From the NCBI GenBank assembly GCA_963775335.1, contig CAVZIJ010000002.1, positions 1,116,001-1,180,000 on the forward strand: 64,000 bases of DNA. Direction: 5' to 3'. The translations under genes were made by a program, and so were the position numbers. This stretch comes from CAVQCX01 sp963775335 (lineage in GTDB: Bacteria; Pseudomonadota; Gammaproteobacteria; Chromatiales; Chromatiaceae). The notes under the pieces are model-generated. The model had not been told where the DNA came from, made no database searches, and saw nothing but the letters and a program-made list of their open reading frames with translations. This document shows, in pieces, positions 51,297-60,427 of the stretch (the stretch's first letter is position 1; the number at the start of each line of letters is the position of its first letter).

Positions 51297-52295
51297 TTAG
51301 GTCGTGAGCGCGGCATTCTTGGCACCAGGCAGCGACCCCATCAGCTGGCGGAGCTCGAAGGGCAGATCGGGCTCCTCGGCGCGCACGACATGGGAACAGA
51401 CCGGCGGCGAGTCGAACGTGGCAAGGATCGACTGCCCAAGGACCTCCAGCAGCTCTCCCGACTCGCAGTCCGAGCGGCAGACCAGATTGATCGGCCGAAA
51501 CGGCTGGGTGTCCTCGAAGCAAACAGAGCTTAGCCGGCTCTTGGAGAACAGAGGAGAGCAGGCTACCGTGCACGGCAGGACCGTGACCCCGAGGCCGGCG
51601 ATCACCATCTGCAGGATGCCCTCGAAGGACTGGTTGCAGCGCCAGCCGCCATTACCGACCTCAGCCAGCTCCGGCAGAAAGGCGAGCACCTGCTCCGTGA
51701 CGCCGTGACCCTTTTCCAGCAGCAGCACCCGTTCCTGGCGAAGCGCCTCGCGCTTGACCCTGCCCTCGCTCAGCGGATGACCGGCGGGGACCACGACCTT
51801 GAACGGCTCCTTGTACAACATCCGGACATTGCTCCCCGGCAAGACAAGGGCCCCGGAGTCGATCACCCCGTCCAGAGCGCCGCCGGCCAGCTTTTTCGAG
51901 AGCGCGGCCGGAAGCCCGGTCTCGACATGGAGCTCGAGGTGGGAGGCAAAGTGCGAGATATGCGCCAGGGCGTACGGCATGACATAGGGCGCCACCGTGT
52001 CCACGACGCCGACCCGAAGCGCTCCCGCCAATGGATGCGCCGGCTCGCGCGCGAGGGTCTTGAGAACGTCCACCTCACGGAGGATTCGCTCCGCCTGCTT
52101 CACGACCTGTGCGCCGATCGGGGTGGGAAGCGCATCACCGGGGTTGCGCACGAACAGCCCCACCCCAAGCTCATCCTCGAGTTTCTTGATCCCCAGACTC
52201 AGGGTGGGCTGACTGACGAAACAGGAAGCGGCGGCACGCCCGAAGTGGTGCTCGCGTGCAACGGCAATGAGGTAGCGAAGCTGTTGGTGGTTCAC
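51297..52295 (-). CDS. LysR family transcriptional regulator, OxyR-like
   Basis: A 332-residue LysR regulator with the N-terminal winged helix-turn-helix (HFGRAAASCFVSQPTLSLGI) and a periplasmic-binding-like effector domain resembling OxyR. The OxyR sensing segment is altered: the region aligned to LEDGHCLRDQAL..C reads LEKGHGVTEQVLAFL, so both peroxide-reactive cysteines are missing. Other cysteines are present further on (WRCNQS, LPCTVAC). It lies upstream of and codirectional with the mtr-type operon, and is a likely regulator of it. Its effector is unknown. Confidence 0.85.
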   Translation of the reverse strand: MNHQQLRYLIAVAREHHFGRAAASCFVSQPTLSLGIKKLEDELGVGLFVRNPGDALPTPIGAQVVKQAERILREVDVLKTLAREPAHPLAGALRVGVVDTVAPYVMPYALAHISHFASHLELHVETGLPAALSKKLAGGALDGVIDSGALVLPGSNVRMLYKEPFKVVVPAGHPLSEGRVKREALRQERVLLLEKGHGVTEQVLAFLPELAEVGNGGWRCNQSFEGILQMVIAGLGVTVLPCTVACSPLFSKSRLSSVCFEDTQPFRPINLVCRSDCESGELLEVLGQSILATFDSPPVCSHVVRAEEPDLPFELRQLMGSLPGAKNAALTT

Positions 52296-52611
52296 GATTT
52301 AACCCTCACCCATCCTCGCAGGATGCCTGGGTCCAAGTCGAGGTCCCTCTGCTCGCCGCCGGCCAACTGCCACCAGACGCGTCCTTAGTCGGCCGCAACT
52401 CACGCGATGCGGTCAATTTTTTGGAATATTAGCTATCTCGCATACACCAAACGAGCACGCGATGACACAGGTCAAGCCGGGGGGAGATCATAGACCAATA
52501 TCTTTGATCCCGCTGGTAACGTTATCACTGGGTAATCATCCGGTTACGGCCATGTAAACGAAGTCGGCATCTCGGGATAGGATTCGGCGGAAAACCGGCC
52601 CCCGAGGACCG
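52296..52611. other. intergenic region between the LysR gene and ccoS
   Basis: 316 bp without a gene. It contains A/T-rich tracts (GTCAATTTTTTGGAATATTAGC at about 52409-52430 and GTAACGTTATCACTGGG near 52517) unlike the GC-rich surroundings, plausibly regulator-binding DNA for the LysR gene. No confident promoter was placed. Confidence 0.5.
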
Positions 52612-52830
52612 CTACGGAGAGCCTGTCTCACTGCCGTCCGAGGGCCCGTCCTTCTTGTCCCTTCCGGCACCGTAGCGCGGGATCATCGGATCATCGTCGT
52701 CCATCAGGATGCGGTGGGCGGGTCCCTCGAGGTCGTCGAACTGGCCCGTCTTGACCGACCAGATGAAGAAGGCGACAGCCACCCCCAGCAGCACGACCGC
52801 CAACGGAATCAGCATGTAGAGGATCGACAA
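52612..52830 (-). CDS. ccoS: cbb3-type cytochrome oxidase assembly protein CcoS
   Basis: A 72-residue protein with one membrane helix (LIPLAVVLLGVAVAFFIWSV) followed by KTGQFDDLEGPAHRIL, the diagnostic CcoS motif. CcoS is needed to insert cofactors into cbb3 oxidase. It starts 3 bp after ccoI. No ccoNOQP genes are in the window. Confidence 0.94.
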   Translation of the reverse strand: MSILYMLIPLAVVLLGVAVAFFIWSVKTGQFDDLEGPAHRILMDDDDPMIPRYGAGRDKKDGPSDGSETGSP

Positions 52831-52833
52831 GGC

Positions 52834-55287
52834 TCAGGCCCCCGGCATTTGAGGAATCCGCTTCAACCGCAGCGCATTGAGCACCACGACCAACGAGCTC
52901 AGGGACATTCCGATCGCCGCCATCCACGGAGCCACCCAACCGGCGGCAGCCAATGGGACAGCCAACACATTATAAAGGAGCGCCCAGGCCAGATTCTGAC
53001 GGATGACCCGGACCGTACGGCGGGCCTGCACGATACCGGTAACGAGATTCCCGAGCCGCTCGGAGAGCAGCACCATGTCCGCGCTGGCATGGGCGAGCTG
53101 GGTGCCCGAGCCCATGGCCAGCGAAACCTGGGCCGCCGCAAGCACCGGCGCATCGTTCACCCCGTCGCCGACCATGGCCACGACGGCGCCGCGCGATTGA
53201 AGCTCGCGCACCCGTTCGAGCTTGGCCTCGGGACTCATCCCGGAGCGATACTCGGCCACGCCGAGGGCCTCGGCGGCGGCACGCACGGGGCCGGGCGCAT
53301 CCCCACTGAGCAGCTCCGTCTCCAGCCCGAGTCGGCGCAGGGCTCTGATGGTCGCGAACGCATCCGGGCGGAGCTCGTCACGCAACAGGAACCAGGCGAG
53401 CACCCCCCCCTCGTCCCCGAGGGCCACGCGCGTGCTTGTCGACCCCGCTGCCCCCTGGGGCACTTCGACGCCGGACAGGGCCGCCACGAAATGCGGGCTG
53501 CCGACCCGATAGAGCCGCCCCTCGACCCGCCCCTCTACGCCCTGGCCCGGTCTCGACGACACGTCCGCCCCCCGCAGCCCATCCGGGTCCGCAGCGGCCA
53601 GCACCTGGGCCACCGGATGCTCGGAGCTGCGCTCCAGCGCCGCGGCCACGGCGATCGCACGTGCCCGAGGGAGCCCCCCTTCGGTGTGCACCTCGGCGAG
53701 GCGCAGCTCGCCCCGGGTGAGCGTGCCGGTCTTGTCGAAAACCAGGCGGGTCGCGGCGGCCAGCGTCTCCAGCGCGTGGCCCCGAGTGGTCAGCAGCCCG
53801 ACCCGGGTCAGGGCCCCCGTGGCCACCGTGACCGCCGCCGGGGTCGCCAGGGACAGGGCACAGGGGCAAGTGACCACCAGCACCGAAAGCGTGATCGCGA
53901 AGGCGTGGGTCGGGTCGTGGCGCCACCAATACCAGGCGACCCCGACAGCCAGCACGAGAAGACCGGCGACAAACCAGCCACCGACCCGGTCGGCCAACAG
54001 CGCCACGGCGGGCTTCTCTGTCTGGGCGCGGTCGAGGAGCCTCACGATGGCGGACACCACCGTGTCCTCCCCAACCTTTTCGATCCGCATCACCAGAGGA
54101 CTCTCGACGTTCAGGGTACCCCCGACAAGGGTATCGCCCAGGGTCCGAGCGCGGGGCAGGCTCTCGCCCGTGAGCAGCGACTCGTCCAGTGAGCTGGCAC
54201 CCTCCAGGACCACGCCGTCGGCGGGGACCGTCTCCCCGGGGCGCACCCGCACGCGGTCGCCGGGAAGCAGCTCGGCCACGGCGACGGCCTGCTCGCCATC
54301 CTCCGTCAGGCGGGTCGCGGTGGCGGGCAGCAGCCGCACCAGCTCCTCCGCGGCCTGACCGGCACGGTGGCGGGCCCCCATCTCGAGGAACCGACTGGCG
54401 AGCAGAAAAAAGACGAACATCGTGACCGAGTCGAAATAGACTTGGCCGGTGCCAGTGAGGGTGCTCCAGGCGCTCGCGAAAAAGGCGCCGGCAAGCGCCA
54501 GAGACACCGGAACGTCCATCCCGAGCCGGCCGCGCCTCAAATCCCTCCACGCCGAGCGGAAAAAGACCTGCCCGGAGTAAGCGAGCACCGGGACGGTGAT
54601 GACCAGACTGACCCAGCGCATGAAAGAGCGCATGTCCAGGTCCATGCCCGAGTCGTCGCCGGCATAAAGGGCAACGGCGATCATCATGACCTGCATGGCG
54701 CCCAGGCCGGCGACCGCGAGGCGGCGCAGCGCCCGGGAGCGCTCCTGCTTCTGCAGCGCCTCCTGGCGGCCCGGATCGAACGGATGGGCTACGTAGCCAA
54801 TGGCGGCGATGGCCTTCAGGATGTCGCTAAGGTGGATGCGGGTCTCGTCCCAGCGCACCCGCGCCCGGTGGGTGGCGTAGTTTACGTGGAACTCCAGCAC
54901 CCCCGGCAGCCGACCGACCTGGTGCTCATTGAGCCACACGCACGCCGCGCACGTGATGCCCTCGAGAATCAGTGAGGCCTGGCGCACCATGCCGGCATCG
55001 ACCTGCACGAAGCTTTGCTGCAGGCTCGCCTGGTCATAGAGCTCCATGCGCCGTAACGCCACGGGGACCAGCTCTTCGGCGGTGCGCGCCGGCGCTGTGC
55101 GGTGATCGTAGAAGCTCTCCAGCCGTCCGGCGATGATGGCGCGAGCCACTGCCTCGCAGCCGTGACAGCACATGGGCCGAGGCTCGCCGTGGATCTGAAC
55201 CGTGCGATCGAATCCCGAGGGCACGGGCTGCCCGCAGTGATAGCAGCTCGGCCGGACCGTCGCGGAGACGGAGGGGGCGGCACTCAT
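52834..55287 (-). CDS. ccoI: copper-translocating P-type ATPase CcoI/FixI
   Basis: An 817-residue P1B-type ATPase supplying copper for cbb3 oxidase assembly. The N-terminus has the CcoI-specific cysteine cluster (YHCGQPVP, MCCHGC), then an HMA domain with ITCAACVW. The membrane region has the metal site TCPCALSLA. The catalytic domains show TGES, DKTGTLTRG and MVGDGVNDAPVL. ATG 55287 is preferred over a TTG at 55320. It is followed by ccoS. Confidence 0.94.
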   Translation of the reverse strand: MSAAPSVSATVRPSCYHCGQPVPSGFDRTVQIHGEPRPMCCHGCEAVARAIIAGRLESFYDHRTAPARTAEELVPVALRRMELYDQASLQQSFVQVDAGMVRQASLILEGITCAACVWLNEHQVGRLPGVLEFHVNYATHRARVRWDETRIHLSDILKAIAAIGYVAHPFDPGRQEALQKQERSRALRRLAVAGLGAMQVMMIAVALYAGDDSGMDLDMRSFMRWVSLVITVPVLAYSGQVFFRSAWRDLRRGRLGMDVPVSLALAGAFFASAWSTLTGTGQVYFDSVTMFVFFLLASRFLEMGARHRAGQAAEELVRLLPATATRLTEDGEQAVAVAELLPGDRVRVRPGETVPADGVVLEGASSLDESLLTGESLPRARTLGDTLVGGTLNVESPLVMRIEKVGEDTVVSAIVRLLDRAQTEKPAVALLADRVGGWFVAGLLVLAVGVAWYWWRHDPTHAFAITLSVLVVTCPCALSLATPAAVTVATGALTRVGLLTTRGHALETLAAATRLVFDKTGTLTRGELRLAEVHTEGGLPRARAIAVAAALERSSEHPVAQVLAAADPDGLRGADVSSRPGQGVEGRVEGRLYRVGSPHFVAALSGVEVPQGAAGSTSTRVALGDEGGVLAWFLLRDELRPDAFATIRALRRLGLETELLSGDAPGPVRAAAEALGVAEYRSGMSPEAKLERVRELQSRGAVVAMVGDGVNDAPVLAAAQVSLAMGSGTQLAHASADMVLLSERLGNLVTGIVQARRTVRVIRQNLAWALLYNVLAVPLAAAGWVAPWMAAIGMSLSSLVVVLNALRLKRIPQMPGA

Positions 55288-55895
55288 CGAGGTAGTAAGG
55301 GCGGGATCGGCGGCAGACAAACGATGAGTCTACCATGCGATGCTTGACGTCGCAGGACTGCCGCACCCTGCTCGGCGAGCCGGCGTCGGAACGCGACAGA
55401 GGCGCGATACTGACTTGCGCGCTGTCGGTTTGCGCTTCGGCCCATCTTGCTGTTCACGCCCAACGCGGGTAGCCTCACGCAGGGCTCCTTGCTCGGAGCA
55501 CCTGGATCGTCGCCCGGGGGCAATCGGGTCAAGACATCCGACCGATCCGGTCCCGCAGGGCCGCCGCCACCGCCCGTAACGAGGCACCCGCCCGGTTACG
55601 GCAGAGACCCAACGTCGCAGCCCGCTCCGGGTGCGAGAAACGGGCAGGCCGCAAGGGCTTTCGTCGCCACTGCGAATCCTTCAGAATGGCTGCCGGCCCC
55701 GGCGATAGCGTGGGGCAACGCCACCACCGACCGCCTGAGCACGGCAGGCAGAAAATGATGGTCGTTGCAGGGCTTGAATGAACGGCGGCGCCTGGCAAGA
55801 TCGCTCATCTTTTCCTATATACGCTGTATGACGAGAGAATAAGATCCGAAGACACCCGTGCGTTTCTTGACACCACCTGTTCGAGGAGTGAGGCA
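55288..55895. other. intergenic region between ccoI and the DUF1269 gene
   Basis: About 608 bp with no gene I can support. Short frames exist on both strands (for example minus 55596-55808) but have no recognisable similarity. A/T-rich DNA at 55805-55870 (CTATATACGCTGTATGACG) probably holds the promoter of the DUF1269 gene. Confidence 0.5.
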
Positions 55896-56405
55896 ATGAG
55901 GCGACTATATTTCCTGCTGCCAGACATCGATAGCGCGAAGCACATCGTGGATGAGCTCCTGCTGGCCCGTGTGTCGGACAGGCACATTCACATCGCTGCT
56001 GCTGACCACCACGCCTTGTCGGAGGCCCATCTCCCGGAGGCCAACCTGTTGCAAGAAAGCGACTTCGTTCCGGCGGTGGAACGCGGCCTCGCCATTGGCG
56101 GGGCAACCGGGGTCGTGGCAGGGATTGCGGCGATCACCCTCGGCGGCGTAGCCCTTGCGGGCGGCGCAATCCTCGGTGTGGGTATGGCAGGCGCGGGCGT
56201 CGGCGCCTGGCTCTCCGGCATGATCGGTATCTCGGCGCCCAGCTCCCGGCTCAAAGAATTCGAGGAGGCGATCCAGAAGGGCAGCCTCATGATGATGGTC
56301 GACGTCCCCAAGGCACGGGTCGAGGAGATCACGACGATGGTCAAATCGCACCACCCCGAGGCCGAGATCGAGGGCACCGAGCCGGCAATCCCCGCTTTCC
56401 CCTGA
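55896..56405 (+). CDS. DUF1269 membrane protein
   Basis: A 169-residue protein. The N-terminal 55 residues form an alpha/beta domain (RRLYFLLPDIDSAKHIVDEL). Then comes a Gly/Ala-rich hydrophobic hairpin (GGATGVVAGIAAITLGGVAL) and a C-terminal ferredoxin-like part (MMMVDVPKARVEEITTMVK). This layout is typical of DUF1269 stress-associated membrane proteins. Function unknown. A CGAGGAG upstream supports the start, and a GC-rich hairpin follows at 56424-56461. Confidence 0.82.
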   Translation: MRRLYFLLPDIDSAKHIVDELLLARVSDRHIHIAAADHHALSEAHLPEANLLQESDFVPAVERGLAIGGATGVVAGIAAITLGGVALAGGAILGVGMAGAGVGAWLSGMIGISAPSSRLKEFEEAIQKGSLMMMVDVPKARVEEITTMVKSHHPEAEIEGTEPAIPAFP

Positions 56406-56936
56406 GCGACGGTCGGTATTCCGCCCCCCCGGAGCAGGCGCTTCGCGCCGGTCCGGGGGGCATCCAAGCGCAGCGTTTTCCCGCGTAGCTCGATTGGGCT
56501 CCCTTGTCGCGAGCGCGTTGGACCCCGGGCTCCGGCCACACGGACGCGCCCCAGCGCCGGGAGCCCGAGCAGGCCTTCCGCACGTCGCTGATGGATGCGC
56601 AATCGGCGCGGGGCCGAAGCGTTGGCCCCTCCGCCGCCACCCGAGGGCGCACCAGGAACGAGCCTTCCCGGGCCAGGCCCAGGCAAGGCTGGCAGGCGGC
56701 CTGGACTTACCGGCGAAGCAGGACAGAGCGCAGCTCGGCAAGTATGCACGGACTGTCCCGACCGGCTCGTGCCGTGACGTGTGGCGTGGTCTGCGATGTA
56801 CATCGGGCCGCCTGTATCACGCGGGACCCATGCTCCAGTCTGTTCCCCAATGGCAGTGGCTTGCGTCCGAGCATCGGGTTGCGGGCCCACAGCCAACGGG
56901 TAGAATGGCGGCAATCACCGCTCAACGAGACCGTCG
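56406..56936. other. intergenic region with GC-rich hairpin
   Basis: 531 bp without a supported gene. At 56424-56461 an outer stem CCCCCCGGA / TCCGGGGGG encloses an inner GGCGC-TTC-GCGCC stem, a candidate terminator for the DUF1269 gene, though no T-run follows. The remainder has open frames on both strands with no recognisable similarity. Confidence 0.5.
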
Positions 56937-57158
56937 ATGGACCCAAAGAACACTGACGACCGGCCAACCCTTTCGTTGTTCAGCGTGCTGTTCAGCGTGC
57001 TAGCAAGCATGTTCGGGGTGCAAAGCGCCAGCAAGCACGAGGCCGATTTCACGCACGGGAAGCCGATTCACTATATCCTGGCCGGACTGTTGGTGACGAT
57101 CGTCTTCGTCCTGACCCTATGGGCCGTGGTGAGGTTGGTACTCAGCTTCGTTGGCTGA
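56937..57158 (+). CDS. DUF2970 small membrane protein
   Basis: A 73-residue protein with the DUF2970 pattern: VLASMFGVQS, then DFTHGKPIHYILAGLLVTIV and a single C-terminal membrane helix. Members are often near terminal oxidase genes, as here (coxB lies 2.1 kb away). Function unknown. Confidence 0.85.
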   Translation: MDPKNTDDRPTLSLFSVLFSVLASMFGVQSASKHEADFTHGKPIHYILAGLLVTIVFVLTLWAVVRLVLSFVG

Positions 57159-58596
57159 CGATCGTCGGTGGAAGCCATCCGCCAGGGACCCCGTTGAGGC
57201 TTCGACCTAGAATCCCCCGCGAACCGCTTAGCTGCCAGAAATCTGTGCCGGCAAAGCGTAGCGCTGGCGAGGATTCGGCGGCGTGTCCCCACAGTCTCAC
57301 CCCGGGGCCGGTGGCAGGGCCGACGCGTTGGTAGCATGGCTCGTCGCCTGATGCAGTGGACAGCGGCTCAACCACCCTTCGATCTCGGCGACAACCGTAC
57401 GAGGGCACATAATCAGGGGCCTCGGCCGGAACCGCAACTGATGTCCCGATAAATACAAATAATAGCTTCCCGAAAGCGGGCTTCCCCGACCTCGGGGGAG
57501 CGGCCTGCGACACCCGACGCAGCCGTTCCAAAATGCAAGATCTGAGGATTCGTGTCGTGATTAAGACCCTGACTCGGGTCTTGGCCGGGGCCGCTTCGGC
57601 TCGAAGCTGGCCAGAAGATCGGGATCCCAAGATCCAAGCTCCGGCCGCTCCCGCGCAGCACCGCACCGGACCCTGGAGACAATCACGCTTCGCCATTTTC
57701 GCATCAATCGCCGCATCGTCGCATTGACCTAAAGCAACCGCTCGTTGTGTCTGCCGAATTTCTGATCTAGAATCCCCCCCGTGCATTTTCCCGGCCGTGG
57801 GGTTGTTGGCGTTGTTGCCATGCGGCCTTAGGGCCCCCCAGGCAGCCCGTTTATTCCCAGTTTGGGCCTTGGCGTTCGGTTCCCGGTGGGCGTTTGCATC
57901 GCGGTCCGAGCCGCACGGGCAGAGGTTGATCCGAGCCGCAGCCCGCGCTTGGGCTCGGCATCGACTTTGGCGGCAGATCGAGACCTGGCCCCCCTGCCGC
58001 CACCGGAATGGGACAAAGCTCAGTGCACCTTGCGGCGACGGCTCGATACCGGCCACTCGCCCATCGGGCTCATTGACCCGTTCGCGATGGTCGCGAAAGA
58101 TCAAGCACCGCTCACGCCCATCCACACGAGGGCAATGGGCGAGGTTCAGGCAAAGCGAGAAAACAGTTGCAGATCGCGCACCAACAGCCCCGTGACGAGC
58201 ACGATCCGAATCCGGCCTCAGGCCGGTTCGGAGCAGATATTGCCGAACGGCGTGCTCCCGGGCTGGCGATAGGCCCTAGTGAAGAGCAACACGATCGAAC
58301 AAACGGCCGCACTTTGCCCGACGGAAAGCATCAGGTGCCGGGTGGCGGGCAGCGGCCGGTTGAGGGGACGAGCTCCATACCCGATTGCGCCCGCCGGCGG
58401 ACAAGGAGCTGGCGCGAGGACCCTCGGGGCGCGCGCGCCCTCCCGAGTATTCACGCCTCCGCCGGCCGGGCTCGAGCCGGGGGCTTGAGCCAGCCCGCTG
58501 GTCGCTCCAGACACTTGCCAGCGCTGGATCACCGGCCGTTCGTGTACCATCAGGCCCTGATTCGTACCCGACATCAGTTTGGGTACTTGATTGAAC
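57159..58596. other. 1.4 kb region without a recognised gene
   Basis: Long frames exist on both strands (for example minus 57142-58125 and plus 57862-58272) but none shows a family motif or convincing start, and codon content looks incidental. Two boxes reading CCTAGAATCCCCC or close to it occur at 57206-57218 and about 57766-57779. A candidate plus-strand promoter is listed separately. The region could hold an untranslated RNA or decayed genes. Confidence 0.5.
57745..57773 (+). promoter_or_regulatory. candidate sigma70-type promoter with no gene directly downstream
   Basis: TTGTGT (57745-57750) and TAGAAT (57768-57773) are separated by exactly 17 bp. The next supported gene on this strand starts 820 bp away, so a non-coding transcript or a long leader is possible. 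Confidence 0.35.
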
Positions 58597-59226
58597 ATGG
58601 CGCATGATACCGCCACAGCGGCTCCGTTTCCGTCCCGACGGGCGGGGATGCATCGCCGCATCCTGTCCCTGGTCGACGCGGCGACTCATCATCGCCCGCT
58701 GTTCCGGACAAGGGTGACATCGGTGGTTGAATTGGTATGCGCTCCGACAGGCTCAGATTGTCACTGGGTCATCCGACCGAACCAGTCGCTGTCATGGCGC
58801 GCCGTGTTGAGAGTCTACGCAGCAGTCGCTTTGTCCCTGCTGGGCATCTCCGTGGGGTTCGTCCTGAAGGGCTTCTGGCCCGTGCTGCCGTTTGCCGGCC
58901 TGGAGCTGGTTGCGCTGGGCGCGGCCTTCTATCTGTGCCTCGCACGCAGCCAGTGGCGTGAGATCATCTCGATCGACTCCAATATCGTCAGGGTCGAAAA
59001 GGGGCGGCGGCGGGCCGAGGAGCGCTGGGAATGCCCGAGCTTCTGGGCTCGGATCCAGCTCGAGAAGTCACCCATCGCCTGGTATCCGAGCCGGCTCGTG
59101 ATCCGCTACCAGGGACGTCAAGTGGAGATCGGAAGGTTCCTGAACGACAACGAGCGTACCGCGCTGGCGGACGCACTGAGACGCTTTCTCCGAGAGCGGC
59201 TGGATGAGCCGCGGCGTCCGGAATGA
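58597..59226 (+). CDS. DUF2244 membrane protein
   Basis: A protein of up to 209 residues with the DUF2244 domain: IRPNQSLSWRAVLRVY, two membrane helices (VALSLLGISVGFVLKGFW; PFAGLELVALGAAFYLCL) and a C-terminal part ending with IGRFLNDNERTALADAL. DUF2244 genes commonly precede cytochrome c oxidase operons, and this one ends 37 bp before coxB. Function unknown. The first roughly 50 residues are longer than usual, so the true start may be further in, for example the ATG at 58648. Confidence 0.85.
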   Translation: MAHDTATAAPFPSRRAGMHRRILSLVDAATHHRPLFRTRVTSVVELVCAPTGSDCHWVIRPNQSLSWRAVLRVYAAVALSLLGISVGFVLKGFWPVLPFAGLELVALGAAFYLCLARSQWREIISIDSNIVRVEKGRRRAEERWECPSFWARIQLEKSPIAWYPSRLVIRYQGRQVEIGRFLNDNERTALADALRRFLRERLDEPRRPE

Positions 59227-59263
59227 TTTTGTTTAGAACCAAAACCATTAGGGAGACCGATGC

Positions 59264-60394
59264 ATGTTTTCTAAGAAGCTACGACTCGCCCTGACCAACC
59301 TGTGGGGGGCAGTCATTCTGCTCGGCGCAGGCAATGCCTTCGCGGGATTCGGCGACCTGAACATGACGCCCGGGGTCTCGGACATCAGCCACGAGGTCTA
59401 TCACCTCCACATGCTGATCTTCGAGATCTGCGTCGTCATCTGCGCCGCGGTCTTTGCTGTCCTGATTTATTCGATCATCAATCACCGCAAGTCCAAGGGC
59501 GCCAAGCCCGCCAGCTTCCACGAAAGCACGACCATCGAGATTATCTGGACGACCATCCCCTTCCTGATCCTGGTGGGCATGGCGGTCCCGGCCACGCGGA
59601 CGCTGCTCGCGCTGGAAGACACCCGCCATTCCGATATGTCCATCAAGATCACGGGCTATCAGTGGAAATGGAAGTATGACTATCTTGAGGACGGCATCAG
59701 CTTCTTCAGCAGCCTGTCGACCCCGCGCGCCGAGATCGAGAACAAGGAGGCCAAGGGGCAGAATTACCTGGTAGAAGTGGACAATCCGGTCGTTGTGCCG
59801 ATCCACAAAAAGATCAGGTTCCTCATCACCTCCAACGACGTGATCCATTCCTGGTGGGTGCCGGCGCTCGGTTGGAAGCAGGATGCCATCCCCGGGTTTG
59901 TGAACGACGCTTGGACCGAGATCAACGAGCCGGGCACCTATCGCGGCAAGTGCGCGGAGCTCTGCGGCAGGGACCACGGGTTCATGCCCATCGTGCTGGT
60001 CGCCAAGACCGAGGAGGATTACAAGGCCTGGGTCGCCGAGCAGAAGGCCAGCGAGGCTAAAGTTGCGGCTGCCTCCACCCAGAAGATGACCAAGGAAGAG
60101 CTGATGGCCAACGGCGACAAGGTCTACCACAAGATCTGCGCGGCGTGCCACCAGCCCAACGGCCAGGGTATCCCCGGGGTATTCCCCGCCCTGGCGGGCA
60201 GCAAGATCGTCAACGGTCCCCTGGCCGCCCACCTCAATATCGTGCTGCACGGCAAGCCCGGGACAGCGATGCAGGCCTTCCGTGAGCAGCTCAGCGCCAC
60301 CGACATTGCCTCGGCCATCACTTACGAGCGCAATTCCTTCGGCAACCATACCGGTGACGTGGTCCAGCCGTCCGACGTGTCGGCGGCCAAGTAA
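59264..60394 (+). CDS. coxB: cytochrome c oxidase subunit II, caa3 type (fused cytochrome c)
   Basis: A 376-residue subunit that accepts electrons at the CuA centre of an aa3-type oxidase. A signal peptide (ending GNAFA) and two membrane helices come first, then the cupredoxin domain with the CuA ligands (HSWWVP, CAELCGRDHGFM). A C-terminal class I cytochrome c domain with CAACHQPNGQG makes this caa3 type. GGGAG at 59251-59255 supports the start. First gene of the cox operon. Confidence 0.97.
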   Translation: MFSKKLRLALTNLWGAVILLGAGNAFAGFGDLNMTPGVSDISHEVYHLHMLIFEICVVICAAVFAVLIYSIINHRKSKGAKPASFHESTTIEIIWTTIPFLILVGMAVPATRTLLALEDTRHSDMSIKITGYQWKWKYDYLEDGISFFSSLSTPRAEIENKEAKGQNYLVEVDNPVVVPIHKKIRFLITSNDVIHSWWVPALGWKQDAIPGFVNDAWTEINEPGTYRGKCAELCGRDHGFMPIVLVAKTEEDYKAWVAEQKASEAKVAAASTQKMTKEELMANGDKVYHKICAACHQPNGQGIPGVFPALAGSKIVNGPLAAHLNIVLHGKPGTAMQAFREQLSATDIASAITYERNSFGNHTGDVVQPSDVSAAK

Positions 60395-60427
60395 GCAATT
60401 CAGGCATTCAAGTGGAGGTATGAACCA

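Noticed and set aside
55529..55808. Short minus-strand frames resembling a degraded transposase by composition
   Set aside because: No catalytic motif, inverted repeats or target duplication could be found.
57142..58125. Long minus-strand frame of 327 codons
   Set aside because: No recognisable motif, no Shine-Dalgarno, residue composition typical of random high-GC frames; it also overlaps the DUF2970 gene end.
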